A model generated the notes under the pieces. That model ran no database searches and was not told the DNA's origin. It was given only the letters and a program-made list of their open reading frames with translations. A DNA stretch of 22,489 nt from Pseudomonadota bacterium (GTDB lineage: Bacteria > Myxococcota > Polyangia > Polyangiales > Polyangiaceae), in contig JAEZYO010000480.1 in assembly GCA_023419055.1 (NCBI GenBank), positions 1-22,489 on the forward strand, in the 5' to 3' direction. Shown one piece after another: positions 1 to 8,452 of this stretch. The position numbers and the translations under genes are program-made. How positions within the stretch are numbered: position 1 is the stretch's first letter; every line of letters starts with the position of its first letter.

Positions 1-393
1 GGAGAGGCTCGGCCGAATTTCCTCCTTCGAGGATCGCGGAGCGCGTCACTTGGGCCGAGGGGAGCGCCGCGTGCCGCTGCCGCCAAACCACCGTGTTTTG
101 CCGAAGAGTCCGAGACCGACCCAGCACTCCGCTCCAAAGAGGAGGGTTTGTGCCAGCTGTGCCAACGGGACCTCGCGCATAAGGCCGCTATCTGGTTCCG
201 GCGCTCCGCGCATCGAAGCAGGATGGAAGCGCCGGTGGAGTACCGGGAATCCCTCAGTTTCTTGCTGAGCCCGGGCCCGGACCTCGAACCTTCGAGCCCG
301 GGTCATACGTCAGAACGAAAACGCTGCAGCCCGAACAATCTTGGTCAGGTGAAAGTCCTTGTATGGTACGGGATGTGCCTGCGCGGATCGGCC
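1..393. other. Region without a recognisable gene
   Basis: Short open frames exist on both strands, but none has a credible ribosome binding site, a recognisable domain or coding-like composition. The only structure seen is a GC-rich stretch around 264-304 with two copies of a GAGCCCGGG word flanking a small CTCGAA-cc-TTCGAG palindrome. The last 60 bases probably carry the promoter of the lipoprotein gene that follows. A TTGGTC element near 343 and a TATGGT element near 362 are weak candidates with poor spacing. Confidence 0.5.
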
Positions 394-1160
394 ATGGTCG
401 CCAAGTTCTTGCCTTGGATCGCCCTCGCTACTCTGACTCTCGTCGTGGGATGCGGCGGCTCGCAGCACCGCGAGGACGACGGTGCTGCAGCGGGGAGAGG
501 CGGATCGAGCGGAGGCGGCGCGACGGGGAGCGGTGGTTCGCAGTCGAGCGCTGGATCCGGTGGCGCGGGCGCGAGCGCCTCGACGGGCAGTGGCGGAGGC
601 GGAGGAGCGAACAGCGGAGGAGCGAACCATGGGGGCACCAGCGGCGGCGGGAGCGGCGGTGCCTACGAGTGCACCGCAGAGGCCTTGCACGCTTCGACAA
701 GAGCTGCATGACCGTGGAGGACTGCCTCCTCGTCGACCACACGACCAGCTGCTGCGGGGACCAGCTGCGCGTGGCCATCGACGCAACAGAGGCCGACGCG
801 TTCAGCGCCGCCGAGACTTATTGTTCGTCTCTGCTTCCCACCTGCGACTGCGTCGCTCAAGGCGTCTCTGCCGAAGATGGGAGCTTGGTCCCGTTCGGAA
901 AAGAGGACCTGATCGTCGCTCGCTGCACCGACGGCATTTGCGGGAGCCACTACGCTGCCCCGACCTTCCAGTGCGCGAACCGCGCCTGCACGGTAGAGGA
1001 GCGCTGCACCATCATGATCGGCGGGCCTGCGGGTTCCGAGCCTTCCGGCAGCTGCAGCCCTGACAACGGCTGCAACGACTGCGACTGCGTCGAGACGAGT
1101 CTGGGTTGCCAGTGCGGCGCTGACGAAGGCAACGTCACCATCACCTGTGCGGCTCCCTGA
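394..1160 (+). pseudogene. Cys-rich lipoprotein with Gly/Ser linker, frameshifted
   Basis: The first frame from the ATG at 394 encodes a signal peptide whose lipobox is LVVGC, with the acylated Cys at residue 20. A Gly/Ser/Ala-rich linker follows to about base 660, and then the frame runs into a stop at 709-711. The conserved-looking Cys-rich domain (about 19 Cys in about 150 residues, with CC, CDC and CQC motifs) continues in a different frame, from about base 685 to the stop at 1158-1160. One missing base near 680-690 would join them: adding one C in the GGCCTTGC context gives Ala-Leu-Ala-Arg-Phe-Asp. The intact protein would be an outer-membrane or surface lipoprotein of about 255 residues, function unknown. 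An alternative in-frame start lies at 373; neither start has a strong Shine-Dalgarno. The gene converges with pabBC, with only 18 bp between stops. The break could be a homopolymer sequencing error. Confidence 0.75.
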
Positions 1161-1178
1161 ACCGCTCCTTCGCCGCGC

Positions 1179-3425
1179 TTATTCGAACACGGCTCGGTTG
1201 ATCTCGTCGCAGAGCGCCGAGTCGTAGCGAAGCTTCGCGTCGTGCAGGCTCACTGCGGGCACCGCGCCCATCAACGAGTTCGTCAAGAACACCTGATCGG
1301 CACCGAGCAGATCCTCCACCGTGAGCCGTCGATCCTCGACGGTGAAGCCCCACTGCGAGAGGAGCCGCCGAACCTCGGCCGCCATCACACCCGGCAAGGC
1401 GTGCTCCGAAAGAGGGAAACACGCAGTGTCCGCGAACACGCAGCACACGCTAGCGGTGTTGGTCTCCGACACGGAGCGATCGACGTTGAGGATCAAGGCT
1501 TCGTCACCGCCTTGCCGCTTGGCCCAATCGCCGGCCAACTTGTAAGCCATGTAGTTGAGGGTCTTGTGGCTCGCCAAGTGTGTCTGCCGGACGTGCGGGT
1601 ACACGCGCAGGGACAACCCGGGCTTCGAGCTCAGAGCCGGACGAGGCGCGTACGGCCTCGCGCTCGCCATGAGCACTGGAGACGGGCGCGCGGCGCTCGG
1701 CTTTCCTGCCGCCGCCAAGATCTTGACGGCGGCGACCGCGCTCGAGAGCCCATTCTTCCGGATGATCTCCGCGATCACGTCGGCCCAGGTGATGTCCGGC
1801 GGCGCGCCCTCGAAGAACTCACGCCAGGCGAGCTCGAAGCGTTGCACGTGCGCGTCGAGCAGGATCGGGCGGCCAGCTTGAACCCTCAGCGTCTCGAAGA
1901 AGCCGAAGCCGTACGCCAGGCCTTCGCTGTCGATCGGGACGGACGCGGCGATGCTGGGCTTGAAGGCCCCGTTGTGCCAGACGATCTTGGTCGGCTCCTC
2001 GGCGCTCGTTGCGTCCAGCGCGTTCATGAGCGTGCGCCCTTTGTGGAGCGTCTCCTCGAACTCGCTCGCTGGATCCGAGTCGAACACGATGCCGCCGCCC
2101 ACGGAGAACACGACCTTTTCGCCGGTGAACGTCGCTGTTCGAATCGCGATCGAGAGATCCATCGAGCCGTCGAACCCGACGTAGCCGATGCTGCCCGTAT
2201 AAATGTGCCGGCGAACCGGCTCGAGCTCGTCGATGATTTCCATGGCCCGGATCTTCGGGCAGCCGGTGATCGAGCCCCCCGGAAAAGTCGCGCGGAGCAG
2301 ATCGACGGCGTCCATCCCGGGATCGAGCTCTCCCCTCACGATCGAAACGAGGTGGTGGACGTTCTGGTACCCCTCGAGGCGCTTGTGCTCGAGCACGCGC
2401 ACCGATCCGGCGCGGCAGACCTTGCCGATGTCGTTCCGGAGCAGGTCGACGATCATCGACAGCTCGGCGTCTTCCTTCTTGCTCTCCATGAGCTCCGTCC
2501 GCAGCGCCTCGTCCTCGGCTGGGGTCTGCCCGCGAGGCCGCGTGCCTTTGATGGGCCGTGTTTCCACGCTGCCGTTCCGGAGCTCGATGAAACGCTCGGG
2601 AGAGGTCGAAACGATCTGGTGATCCCCGGCGTTGATGTAAGCGAAGAAGGGGGCCGGATTCGCCGCATACGTGCTGGCGAAGGATTCGAAGGGATCCCCC
2701 GCGAACGGCCCCTGAAAGCGCTGCGACATGTTCACCTGGTAGACGTCGCCTTCGACGATGTACCTGCGGATCGCCTCGACCGCCGAGATGTACTCCGATC
2801 GCGAAAAGTCCGAGGCGCACTTGCCGGTGGCCTGGAGGCCGCGTTCGCGAGACGCGGGCGGGGCGCCGAGCGCCTGCTTGAAGCGCGCGACGTCTCGGCC
2901 GGCGCGAGCCTCATCGCCTTGCAAGCGCATCGAAAGGAGCGTCGTCGCGCCCGAGGCGCGTTCCTGGATCACGATGAGGGACGGCGCGACGAGGTGCATC
3001 AGCGGCAAACCGAGATCGTCGACGCTCGTTCTCGGCAGCTGTTCCAGGCAATCCTTCAGATCGTAGGCGAAGTAGCCGAGGAGCCCACTCGAGAGTGGCA
3101 GCGAAGGAAGCCCTGGCACCCGAGAGTGCTGCAGCAGCCGGCGCAGCGTGGCGAACGGGTCCTCCTCGAGCTCGACACGCTGGTCGCCGTCCGCGAGCGT
3201 GGTCCGCGTGCGGTGGCCGCTCAGCGAAAGCCAGGGATAGAGGCCGAGGATGTGGTGACGTGCCGAGTCGTGCGCTCCGCCGCTCATCAGAGCCACCGTG
3301 CCGGGCAGATGAGCGAAGCGGCGCACCACTTCCAGGAACGGTTCTCTCAGGTGGAGGGGTTCCGAGTCGACCCCGCTGACTTTTCTGAGCCAGGTCGGGC
3401 CGGGCTCGCTCGCAGCGTTCGTCAC
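1179..3425 (-). CDS. pabBC: Aminodeoxychorismate synthase component I fused to aminodeoxychorismate lyase (PabB-PabC)
   Basis: This 748-residue fusion should convert chorismate plus ammonia (from PabA) into 4-amino-4-deoxychorismate and then eliminate pyruvate to give p-aminobenzoate. Residues about 1-470 are the chorismate-binding enzyme. PIKGTRPRG is at 291-299, and Lys293 is the residue that distinguishes PabB (PIKGT) from anthranilate synthase TrpE (PIAGT). PGGSITGCPK is at 382-391. Residues about 480-748 are a class IV PLP lyase: the start FGFFETLR is seen, the Schiff-base Lys is probably Lys621 in HKTLNYM, and FLTNSLMGAVP near 713 is typical of PabC. The GTG start overlaps the pabA stop (GTGA), with AAAGGAG about 8 bases upstream, so translation is probably coupled. 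It is the last gene of the NRPS-pabA-pabBC unit. Such fusions are known in bacteria. What is unusual is the position behind an NRPS. Confidence 0.95.
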   Translation of the reverse strand: MTNAASEPGPTWLRKVSGVDSEPLHLREPFLEVVRRFAHLPGTVALMSGGAHDSARHHILGLYPWLSLSGHRTRTTLADGDQRVELEEDPFATLRRLLQHSRVPGLPSLPLSSGLLGYFAYDLKDCLEQLPRTSVDDLGLPLMHLVAPSLIVIQERASGATTLLSMRLQGDEARAGRDVARFKQALGAPPASRERGLQATGKCASDFSRSEYISAVEAIRRYIVEGDVYQVNMSQRFQGPFAGDPFESFASTYAANPAPFFAYINAGDHQIVSTSPERFIELRNGSVETRPIKGTRPRGQTPAEDEALRTELMESKKEDAELSMIVDLLRNDIGKVCRAGSVRVLEHKRLEGYQNVHHLVSIVRGELDPGMDAVDLLRATFPGGSITGCPKIRAMEIIDELEPVRRHIYTGSIGYVGFDGSMDLSIAIRTATFTGEKVVFSVGGGIVFDSDPASEFEETLHKGRTLMNALDATSAEEPTKIVWHNGAFKPSIAASVPIDSEGLAYGFGFFETLRVQAGRPILLDAHVQRFELAWREFFEGAPPDITWADVIAEIIRKNGLSSAVAAVKILAAAGKPSAARPSPVLMASARPYAPRPALSSKPGLSLRVYPHVRQTHLASHKTLNYMAYKLAGDWAKRQGGDEALILNVDRSVSETNTASVCCVFADTACFPLSEHALPGVMAAEVRRLLSQWGFTVEDRRLTVEDLLGADQVFLTNSLMGAVPAVSLHDAKLRYDSALCDEINRAVFE

Positions 3426-4012
3426 GAGAGCGCTCCTTTCAGCGGTCCCGAGCGCAAGAAGTTCTCGATCAGCAGAAACCCGTGCTGAGTCAAGAAGCTC
3501 TCGGGGTGGAACTGCACGCCGAACAGTGGATCGCGGACGTGTTGAACCCCCATGGGTACGCCGTCTTCGGAACGAGCGTTGACCCGGAGCTCCTCACTGA
3601 TGCCCGTGATGGCGAGGGAGTGGTAGCGCGCTACCGTGAGCGGTTGCGGAACGCCTGCGAAGAGGCCCGACCCGTCGTGATGAACCGCGCTGGTCTTGCC
3701 ATGCATCGGAACCGGCGCGTGCACCGTGCTGCCCCCGAACGCCTCGTTCATGCACTGCATGCCGAGGCACACGCCCAGAATGGGAAACTCGCCGTGGCAG
3801 CGACGGATGAGCTCGGTGGAGATTCCGGCGGCGCTCGGGCTCTTGGGCCCGGGGCTCACGAGCACGTAGTCGGGGCGCTCTCGCACGACGTCTTCTACCG
3901 AGAGCGCGTCCGCGCGGAACACGGAGATCGCAAGGTCGTAGCTCCGGAACATCTGCACGAGGTTGAAGGTGAACGAGTCGTAGTTATCGATGACGAGAAG
4001 CTTGAAAGTCAT
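3422..4012 (-). CDS. pabA: Aminodeoxychorismate synthase glutaminase subunit (PabA)
   Basis: A class I glutamine amidotransferase of 196 residues, the normal size for PabA/TrpG. It hydrolyses glutamine and passes ammonia to the PabB domain. The N-terminus has LLVIDNYDSFTFNL. The nucleophile is Cys82 in GVCLGMQ, and the remainder of the triad is His169 and Glu171 in FHPES. TrpG and PabA cannot be separated by sequence alone, but its partner here is PabB by the Lys293 criterion, so PabA is the better name. The ATG start has GAGG about 8 bases upstream. It lies 42 bp downstream of the NRPS stop and overlaps the pabBC GTG by four bases, which suggests one transcript. Confidence 0.93.
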   Translation of the reverse strand: MTFKLLVIDNYDSFTFNLVQMFRSYDLAISVFRADALSVEDVVRERPDYVLVSPGPKSPSAAGISTELIRRCHGEFPILGVCLGMQCMNEAFGGSTVHAPVPMHGKTSAVHHDGSGLFAGVPQPLTVARYHSLAITGISEELRVNARSEDGVPMGVQHVRDPLFGVQFHPESFLTQHGFLLIENFLRSGPLKGALS

Positions 4013-4054
4013 GCTCTGGCCTCGAATTCCGAGGAGTAGCGCCGCCGGGCAGCG

Positions 4055-7000
4055 CTACAACATCGTGAACCCCCCATCCACCGGCAGGTACGAGCCCGTC
4101 ATGAACCGCGCGAGGTCGCTCGCCAAGAAGAGCACGGCACCCGCCATGTCCTCGGGCAAGCCGTTGCGGCGCATCGGGCACCTCGAGGCGATCACCTCCT
4201 TGACCGCGGGTGACATCGGCATGGCCGCGTCCGTCAACGTCAGCCCGGGCGCGACCGTGTTGACGCGCACGCCGGAGGCGCCGAGCTCCGAGGCGAGCGC
4301 CCGCACGAAGGCGTCGACGGCGGCCTTGGCCGTGCTCTGCGCGAGGAACCCTTCATTGCCGCGCTTGGAGAGGCTGCTCGACACCGCGATGATGCTGCCG
4401 CTCTTGCGCCGCATCATCTCCGGGGCGACCGCCTGGCAGGGGTAGAAGATCGCTTTGAGCTCGTTGGTGACCTTCCGCTCGAGATCCGCCCAGTCGTACT
4501 CGATGAAGGGGCGGTGACGGAAGTTCATGTGCGCGTTCGCGACCAGCACGTCGATTCGCTCGAAGCGCTGGTGTACGGCCGCGACGAGGCCGGCCACGTC
4601 TTCGGCGCGCGTCACGTCTGCTCCGAAGATTTCCGCGGTTCCCCCTTCTGCCTCGATCTGCTCTTTGACGCTCCGCGCCTGGGCCTCACTGTCCCGATAG
4701 TTGATGGCTATCCTGGCGCCGTGCTCGGCGAGCAACAGCGCGGTGGCGAGCCCGATACCGCGGCTTCCGCCCGTGACCAGCGCCACCTTGTCCTGGAGGA
4801 GCCCCGAACCACCGCGCGGTTTCGGGGACCGTCGAGCGTTCGCCGAGGTCTGCGCTGCGCGATCGCTCGACGGTTGCCGAGCCACCTCGCGATCGATCTC
4901 CGCGGCCATCGCCTGGAGCCTCGGCTCGTCGAAGATCTTGGAGACACCGAGCTCTACCCGGAATACGTCCTTGATCCTCGCGAGGACACGCATGGCGGAG
5001 AGCGAGTGACCACCGATGTCGAAGAACCGCGTTTGGCGGCCGATGCGCTCGGCAGGCATGTTCACGACCAGCCCCCAGATCCCCGCGAGCGTCCGCTCCG
5101 TCGAGGTCACCGGAGGTTCGTACGGGTCGCTCTGTTGGAGCTCACCACGCGCCGAGAGGAGCGCGCGTCGATTCAGCTTGCCGTTCGGGAGCAGCGGCAT
5201 CGCGTCGAGCAAGACGAACACGTCCGGCACCATGTACGCGGGGAGCCTCTGCTGCAGAAACGCGCGGAGCTCCGCGAGCTCCACCGTGACGTCGGGCTCG
5301 CTCGTGTAGAACGCGAGCAGCCGCTCACCCTCCCCCACGACCGCTCGAGCGCGGATGCCAGCGAAGTCGCCCAGCACCTTCTCGACCTGGCGCACGTCGA
5401 CACGAAAGCCGCGCACCTTGACCTGAAAATCCCAGCGACCGATGAAGTCGAGCGTGCCGTCCGGCAAAAATCGCACGACGTCGCCCGTATTGTAGAGGCG
5501 AGCGCTCGGTTCAGCGCCAAAAGGATTGGTCGAGAAGCGTTCGGCGGTCAGGCTCTCGAGCCCGTGATAACCGTCGGGCAGACCCACGGACGCGACGTGC
5601 AGCTCGCCCGATACGCCTTCGGGCACCAACCTTCCCCGACGATCGAGCACGTAGATCTTCGTGTTGGCGATCGGCGTACCGATCGGGACGAAGTCGCGCT
5701 GCCCGTCGAAGCTCGACGTGTCGTAGTAGCAGATGTCGTTCAGCTCGGTGCACCCGTAGTTGTTCAGCAATCGCGCGTTCGGGAACATCTCGCGGAAGGC
5801 GAGCACGAGCGACTTCGGCAGCGGTTCACCAGCCGTGATGCACACCTTCAGCGCCGGCAAGCGCCGCCCGCTCACGCGCAGGTGGTCGATCACGCTCGCG
5901 AGGTGCGAGGGCCCGATGTTGAGGCGGCTGACCCGGTGCTCGCCGAGGGCCGAGACGAAGGCCGCCGCATCGCGCACCACGTCGTTCGCGATGAACACCT
6001 GAGGGCAGCCGTTGAGGAGGCCCGCGAACAGCTCCTTGACCGCAACGGCGAAGACGAAGGTCGTCTTCTGGCCCACTACCTCGCCTTGCTCGAAGGGGAG
6101 CCTGGTTTCCAGCGCGGAGAGCCAGTTCTCGAGCTGGCGATGAGGCACGCGGACGCCCTTGGGCTTGCCGGTGGACCCCGACGTGTACATCACGTAGGCG
6201 AGCGCGTCCGAGTCGGGACGCAACTCCGGCGGGTTGTCCAGGTACTTCGACTCGTCGTCCCAGACGTGTTCGAGCCTGAGACAGCGCGAGTCCTCGAGCT
6301 CGAGCAGGGCCTGTTGCTGGGCACCACAAACCACCGCGCCGGGGCGCGCGTCTTCGAGGATTTGCTGCACGTACGCCTTCGGGTACGCCGGATCGAGCGG
6401 CACGTACGCCGCGCCCGCCTTCCAGATGCCGAGCAGGGTCGCGAGCAGCTTTCCGCTCCGGTCGAGACACACGGCGACCAGGTCCCCGCGCCCGACGCCC
6501 CGCGCCGCGAGCGCGTGCGCCACCCGGTTCGCGTGCCGCGCGAGCTCGAGGTAGCTCAAGGCGCCACGCTCGTCCCAGCAGGCGACCGCGCTCGGCGCGC
6601 GCTCGACCTCGGCGTCGAAGCGCTGAACGAACGACTGGCGTGGGGCGCTCGTTACCGGCGCGCGATTGAACTCTTCGGTCAGCTTCCGAACGTCGGAGTC
6701 GCGCAGCAAAGGAAGATCGAGCACTCGACGGTTCGTGTCGCCGAACATGCCCTCCAGCACGCGCTGGTGGTGAGCGAGCAAGCGCTCGATGGCGTCGCGG
6801 TCGTAAAGATCGGAGGCATACACGACCTCGACGGCGAGCTCGTCCGGCCCTCCACCCTCGTACGACAGCTCGATCTCGCACCGCGCAGGCACGTGCTCTC
6901 TCGCGAGCAGCTTCTGGACCGCGTCGTCGTTCTCGGCCGGATCGGGGAAGGGGCGGAAGCTGACGCCGCCCGGCAGCTCGGCTCCCAGCGTGGTCTTGGG

Positions 7001-8143
7001 GAAATTCTGGTGCCGCATGACGATGGGCACCAGCGGGTTCGTGCTGCCGCGGTGCGCCGCGTCCGTCGCTTGCAAGATGCGTTCGAACGGCACGGCGTGC
7101 TCGAACGCGGTGAGCACCTGCGCGCGCACGGCCTTGAGCAGCGCCCCGACGCTGCTCTGCTCGTCGATGCGTAGCCGGAGCGGCAAGATATTGATGAAAA
7201 ACCCGATCAGCGGCTCGAACTCGACGTCCGTTCGGTTGGACGTCGTGGTTCCGATGCAGAGATCGTCCCGGTTCGTGTAGCGGCTGAGCGTGACCCCGAG
7301 CGCCGCGAGCAACGTCATGAAGAGCGTGCAGCCGTGCCGGCGAGACAAGCGCTCGAGGTTTTGCGAAAACTCGCGCGAGTAGCGATAGACGAAGGTAGCG
7401 CTGGTCGTGCAGGACTTTGCCTGCCGCGTCTGCACCGCGGGAAGCTCGAGGCTGTCCTCGTAACCCTCGAGCGTTCGACCCCAGTACTCGAGGCGAGCCG
7501 AGAGGTCCAAGGCCCGCTGCAGGGCTGCGTAGTCCTTGTACTGAACCGTGAGAGGCGCCCAAGCCGGCAGCTCTCCGCGAGAAGCCGAGGCGTAGGCGCT
7601 CTGGAGCTCTCCCAAGAAGATGGCCTTGAGCGACCAGGCATCCGCCGCGATGTGATGCACGTTGAACAAGAGCAGGTGCCGGTCGTCCGATAGGCGGAGC
7701 AAGCTTGCGATGAAGATCGGACCGCGGCGAAGGTCGAAGCGATGTTCGAGATGTCGCTCGAGGTGCTCCAGCATCCGAGCGCGGTCGGCGGCGATGACCG
7801 GCAGGCGCACGCGCTCGGGCGGCGCCACGAACTGAACGGGCTCTCCCTGCTCCGTTTGCCCGTAATACGTGCGTAGGCTCTCATGACGAGCGACGATTTC
7901 GCTCAGGCTCTGCTCGAGGGCCGGGACATCGAGGCTGCCCTCGACGAGCAGCATGAGAGGCAGGTTGTAGCTCGTATTCTGCGGATCGCGCAGGTAGTGG
8001 ATCCAGAGCCGCTCTTGAAACAAAGAGAGCGCGCTGCCCTTGGCGCTGCGATCGGGCAGAAGGCTCGCCGCGTGCGCGCCCCCGTCCTGCGCGAGCTCCG
8101 AATGACTCGTCACGTGATCAGACGAACCCTCATCCACGGTCAT
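4055..8143 (-). CDS. Single-module NRPS: C-A-PCP fused to C-terminal SDR-like domain, predicted aminobenzoate loading
   Basis: The protein is 1362 residues from the ATG at 8143, chosen because GGGAGGA lies about 7 bases upstream; an open frame extends 45 codons further to 8278 without comparable support. Condensation domain about 40-490: His163-His164 with Asp168 in HHIAADA (usual HHxxxDG), and C5-like IGFFINILPLR. Adenylation domain about 500-1000: YTSGSTGKPKG at 653-663, NYGCTELND near 795-803, NGK with Lys989. Gapless alignment to GrsA motifs gives pocket residues Ala699, Val700, Lys703, Asn742, Ile769, Ala771, Asn795, Asp803, Ile804, Lys989. The Asp235 equivalent is Ala, so an alpha-amino acid is unlikely. 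The code resembles that recalled for PABA domains of albicidin and cystobactamid synthetases. Carrier protein: Ser1047 in DIGGHS. SDR domain about 1115-1362: TGGSRGIG at 1124-1131, Ser1256 and Lys1273 kept, but the catalytic Tyr position is Gln1269. No thioesterase is present. PabA and PabBC follow in the same operon. Confidence 0.93.
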   Translation of the reverse strand: MTVDEGSSDHVTSHSELAQDGGAHAASLLPDRSAKGSALSLFQERLWIHYLRDPQNTSYNLPLMLLVEGSLDVPALEQSLSEIVARHESLRTYYGQTEQGEPVQFVAPPERVRLPVIAADRARMLEHLERHLEHRFDLRRGPIFIASLLRLSDDRHLLLFNVHHIAADAWSLKAIFLGELQSAYASASRGELPAWAPLTVQYKDYAALQRALDLSARLEYWGRTLEGYEDSLELPAVQTRQAKSCTTSATFVYRYSREFSQNLERLSRRHGCTLFMTLLAALGVTLSRYTNRDDLCIGTTTSNRTDVEFEPLIGFFINILPLRLRIDEQSSVGALLKAVRAQVLTAFEHAVPFERILQATDAAHRGSTNPLVPIVMRHQNFPKTTLGAELPGGVSFRPFPDPAENDDAVQKLLAREHVPARCEIELSYEGGGPDELAVEVVYASDLYDRDAIERLLAHHQRVLEGMFGDTNRRVLDLPLLRDSDVRKLTEEFNRAPVTSAPRQSFVQRFDAEVERAPSAVACWDERGALSYLELARHANRVAHALAARGVGRGDLVAVCLDRSGKLLATLLGIWKAGAAYVPLDPAYPKAYVQQILEDARPGAVVCGAQQQALLELEDSRCLRLEHVWDDESKYLDNPPELRPDSDALAYVMYTSGSTGKPKGVRVPHRQLENWLSALETRLPFEQGEVVGQKTTFVFAVAVKELFAGLLNGCPQVFIANDVVRDAAAFVSALGEHRVSRLNIGPSHLASVIDHLRVSGRRLPALKVCITAGEPLPKSLVLAFREMFPNARLLNNYGCTELNDICYYDTSSFDGQRDFVPIGTPIANTKIYVLDRRGRLVPEGVSGELHVASVGLPDGYHGLESLTAERFSTNPFGAEPSARLYNTGDVVRFLPDGTLDFIGRWDFQVKVRGFRVDVRQVEKVLGDFAGIRARAVVGEGERLLAFYTSEPDVTVELAELRAFLQQRLPAYMVPDVFVLLDAMPLLPNGKLNRRALLSARGELQQSDPYEPPVTSTERTLAGIWGLVVNMPAERIGRQTRFFDIGGHSLSAMRVLARIKDVFRVELGVSKIFDEPRLQAMAAEIDREVARQPSSDRAAQTSANARRSPKPRGGSGLLQDKVALVTGGSRGIGLATALLLAEHGARIAINYRDSEAQARSVKEQIEAEGGTAEIFGADVTRAEDVAGLVAAVHQRFERIDVLVANAHMNFRHRPFIEYDWADLERKVTNELKAIFYPCQAVAPEMMRRKSGSIIAVSSSLSKRGNEGFLAQSTAKAAVDAFVRALASELGASGVRVNTVAPGLTLTDAAMPMSPAVKEVIASRCPMRRNGLPEDMAGAVLFLASDLARFMTGSYLPVDGGFTML

Positions 8144-8149
8144 ACCTGT

Positions 8150-8157
8150 TCCTCCCA
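8150..8157 (-). promoter_or_regulatory. Shine-Dalgarno that fixes the NRPS start
   Basis: Read on the minus strand, GGGAGGAACAGGT directly precedes the ATG at 8143-8141. The purine-rich core is about 7 bases from the start codon. It selects this start over the longer open frame beginning at 8278, whose extra 45 residues lie outside any recognisable domain. Confidence 0.75.
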
Positions 8158-8400
8158 GGGCGGAATGCTCATCCGAGCCAGCGGTTCGTAAACCCTCTGG
8201 AATATCAGGGCGTACATTTGCACAAAACCAATCCGCCAACTTGAATATTTTGCGCTCCCACGCACGACCGAGCGCCACACGCGTCGACCGCTTCTTCCGG
8301 CATTCGGTCGTTCGGAAGGGGCACTTCGCGGAGCAGCTCGCGAACGCAGGATGAACGATCGATCATGCGGATCCGACGCGCTTGCGTGCGCCGTCGATTT

Positions 8401-8448
8401 CACGCTCGTGTTCGCGTCCGCGCGAGCCGGACGCGGCGAACGGGCGTG
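8401..8448 (-). terminator. Candidate hairpin terminator behind the hybrid kinase gene
   Basis: Five bases after the kinase stop codon an interrupted inverted repeat begins. CACGC pairs with GCGTG at the base, then GTTC with GAAC, then GCGTCCG with CGGACGC, around a 7-base loop (8421-8427). There is a 3-base bulge and no T-run, so it may act as a transcript-end stabiliser or in Rho-dependent termination instead of as a classic intrinsic terminator. Confidence 0.35.
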
Positions 8449-8452
8449 ACCG

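Larger units (their letters stand above)
8144..8452. other. Intergenic region upstream of the NRPS operon
   Basis: About 310 bp separate the kinase stop from the NRPS start. The part from about 8190 to 8260 is clearly more AT-rich than its surroundings and probably holds the NRPS promoter. On the minus strand it contains TTGGCG and TTGGTT elements and downstream TGATAT and TATTCC elements, but no pair with convincing sequence and spacing. A hairpin lies at 8401-8448. No gene is supported here. Confidence 0.45.

Noticed and set aside
280..300. GGTTCGAGG on the minus strand, like a tRNA T-loop
   Set aside because: The flanking bases do not form a T-stem, and no acceptor stem, anticodon arm or D-arm can be placed around it.
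1242..3488. Long plus-strand open frame opposite pabBC
   Set aside because: It mirrors pabBC with Arg/Ala/His-rich, domain-free content; long antisense frames are expected in high-GC coding DNA.
1179..4012. Anthranilate synthase (TrpE/TrpG) instead of PabA/PabB
   Set aside because: The chorismate enzyme has PIKGT with Lys at the position that is Ala in TrpE, and it is fused to a PabC-type lyase.
4514..7174. 886-codon plus-strand frame opposite the NRPS
   Set aside because: No domain is seen and composition is that of a reversed NRPS frame; the minus strand has clear C, A, PCP and SDR motifs.
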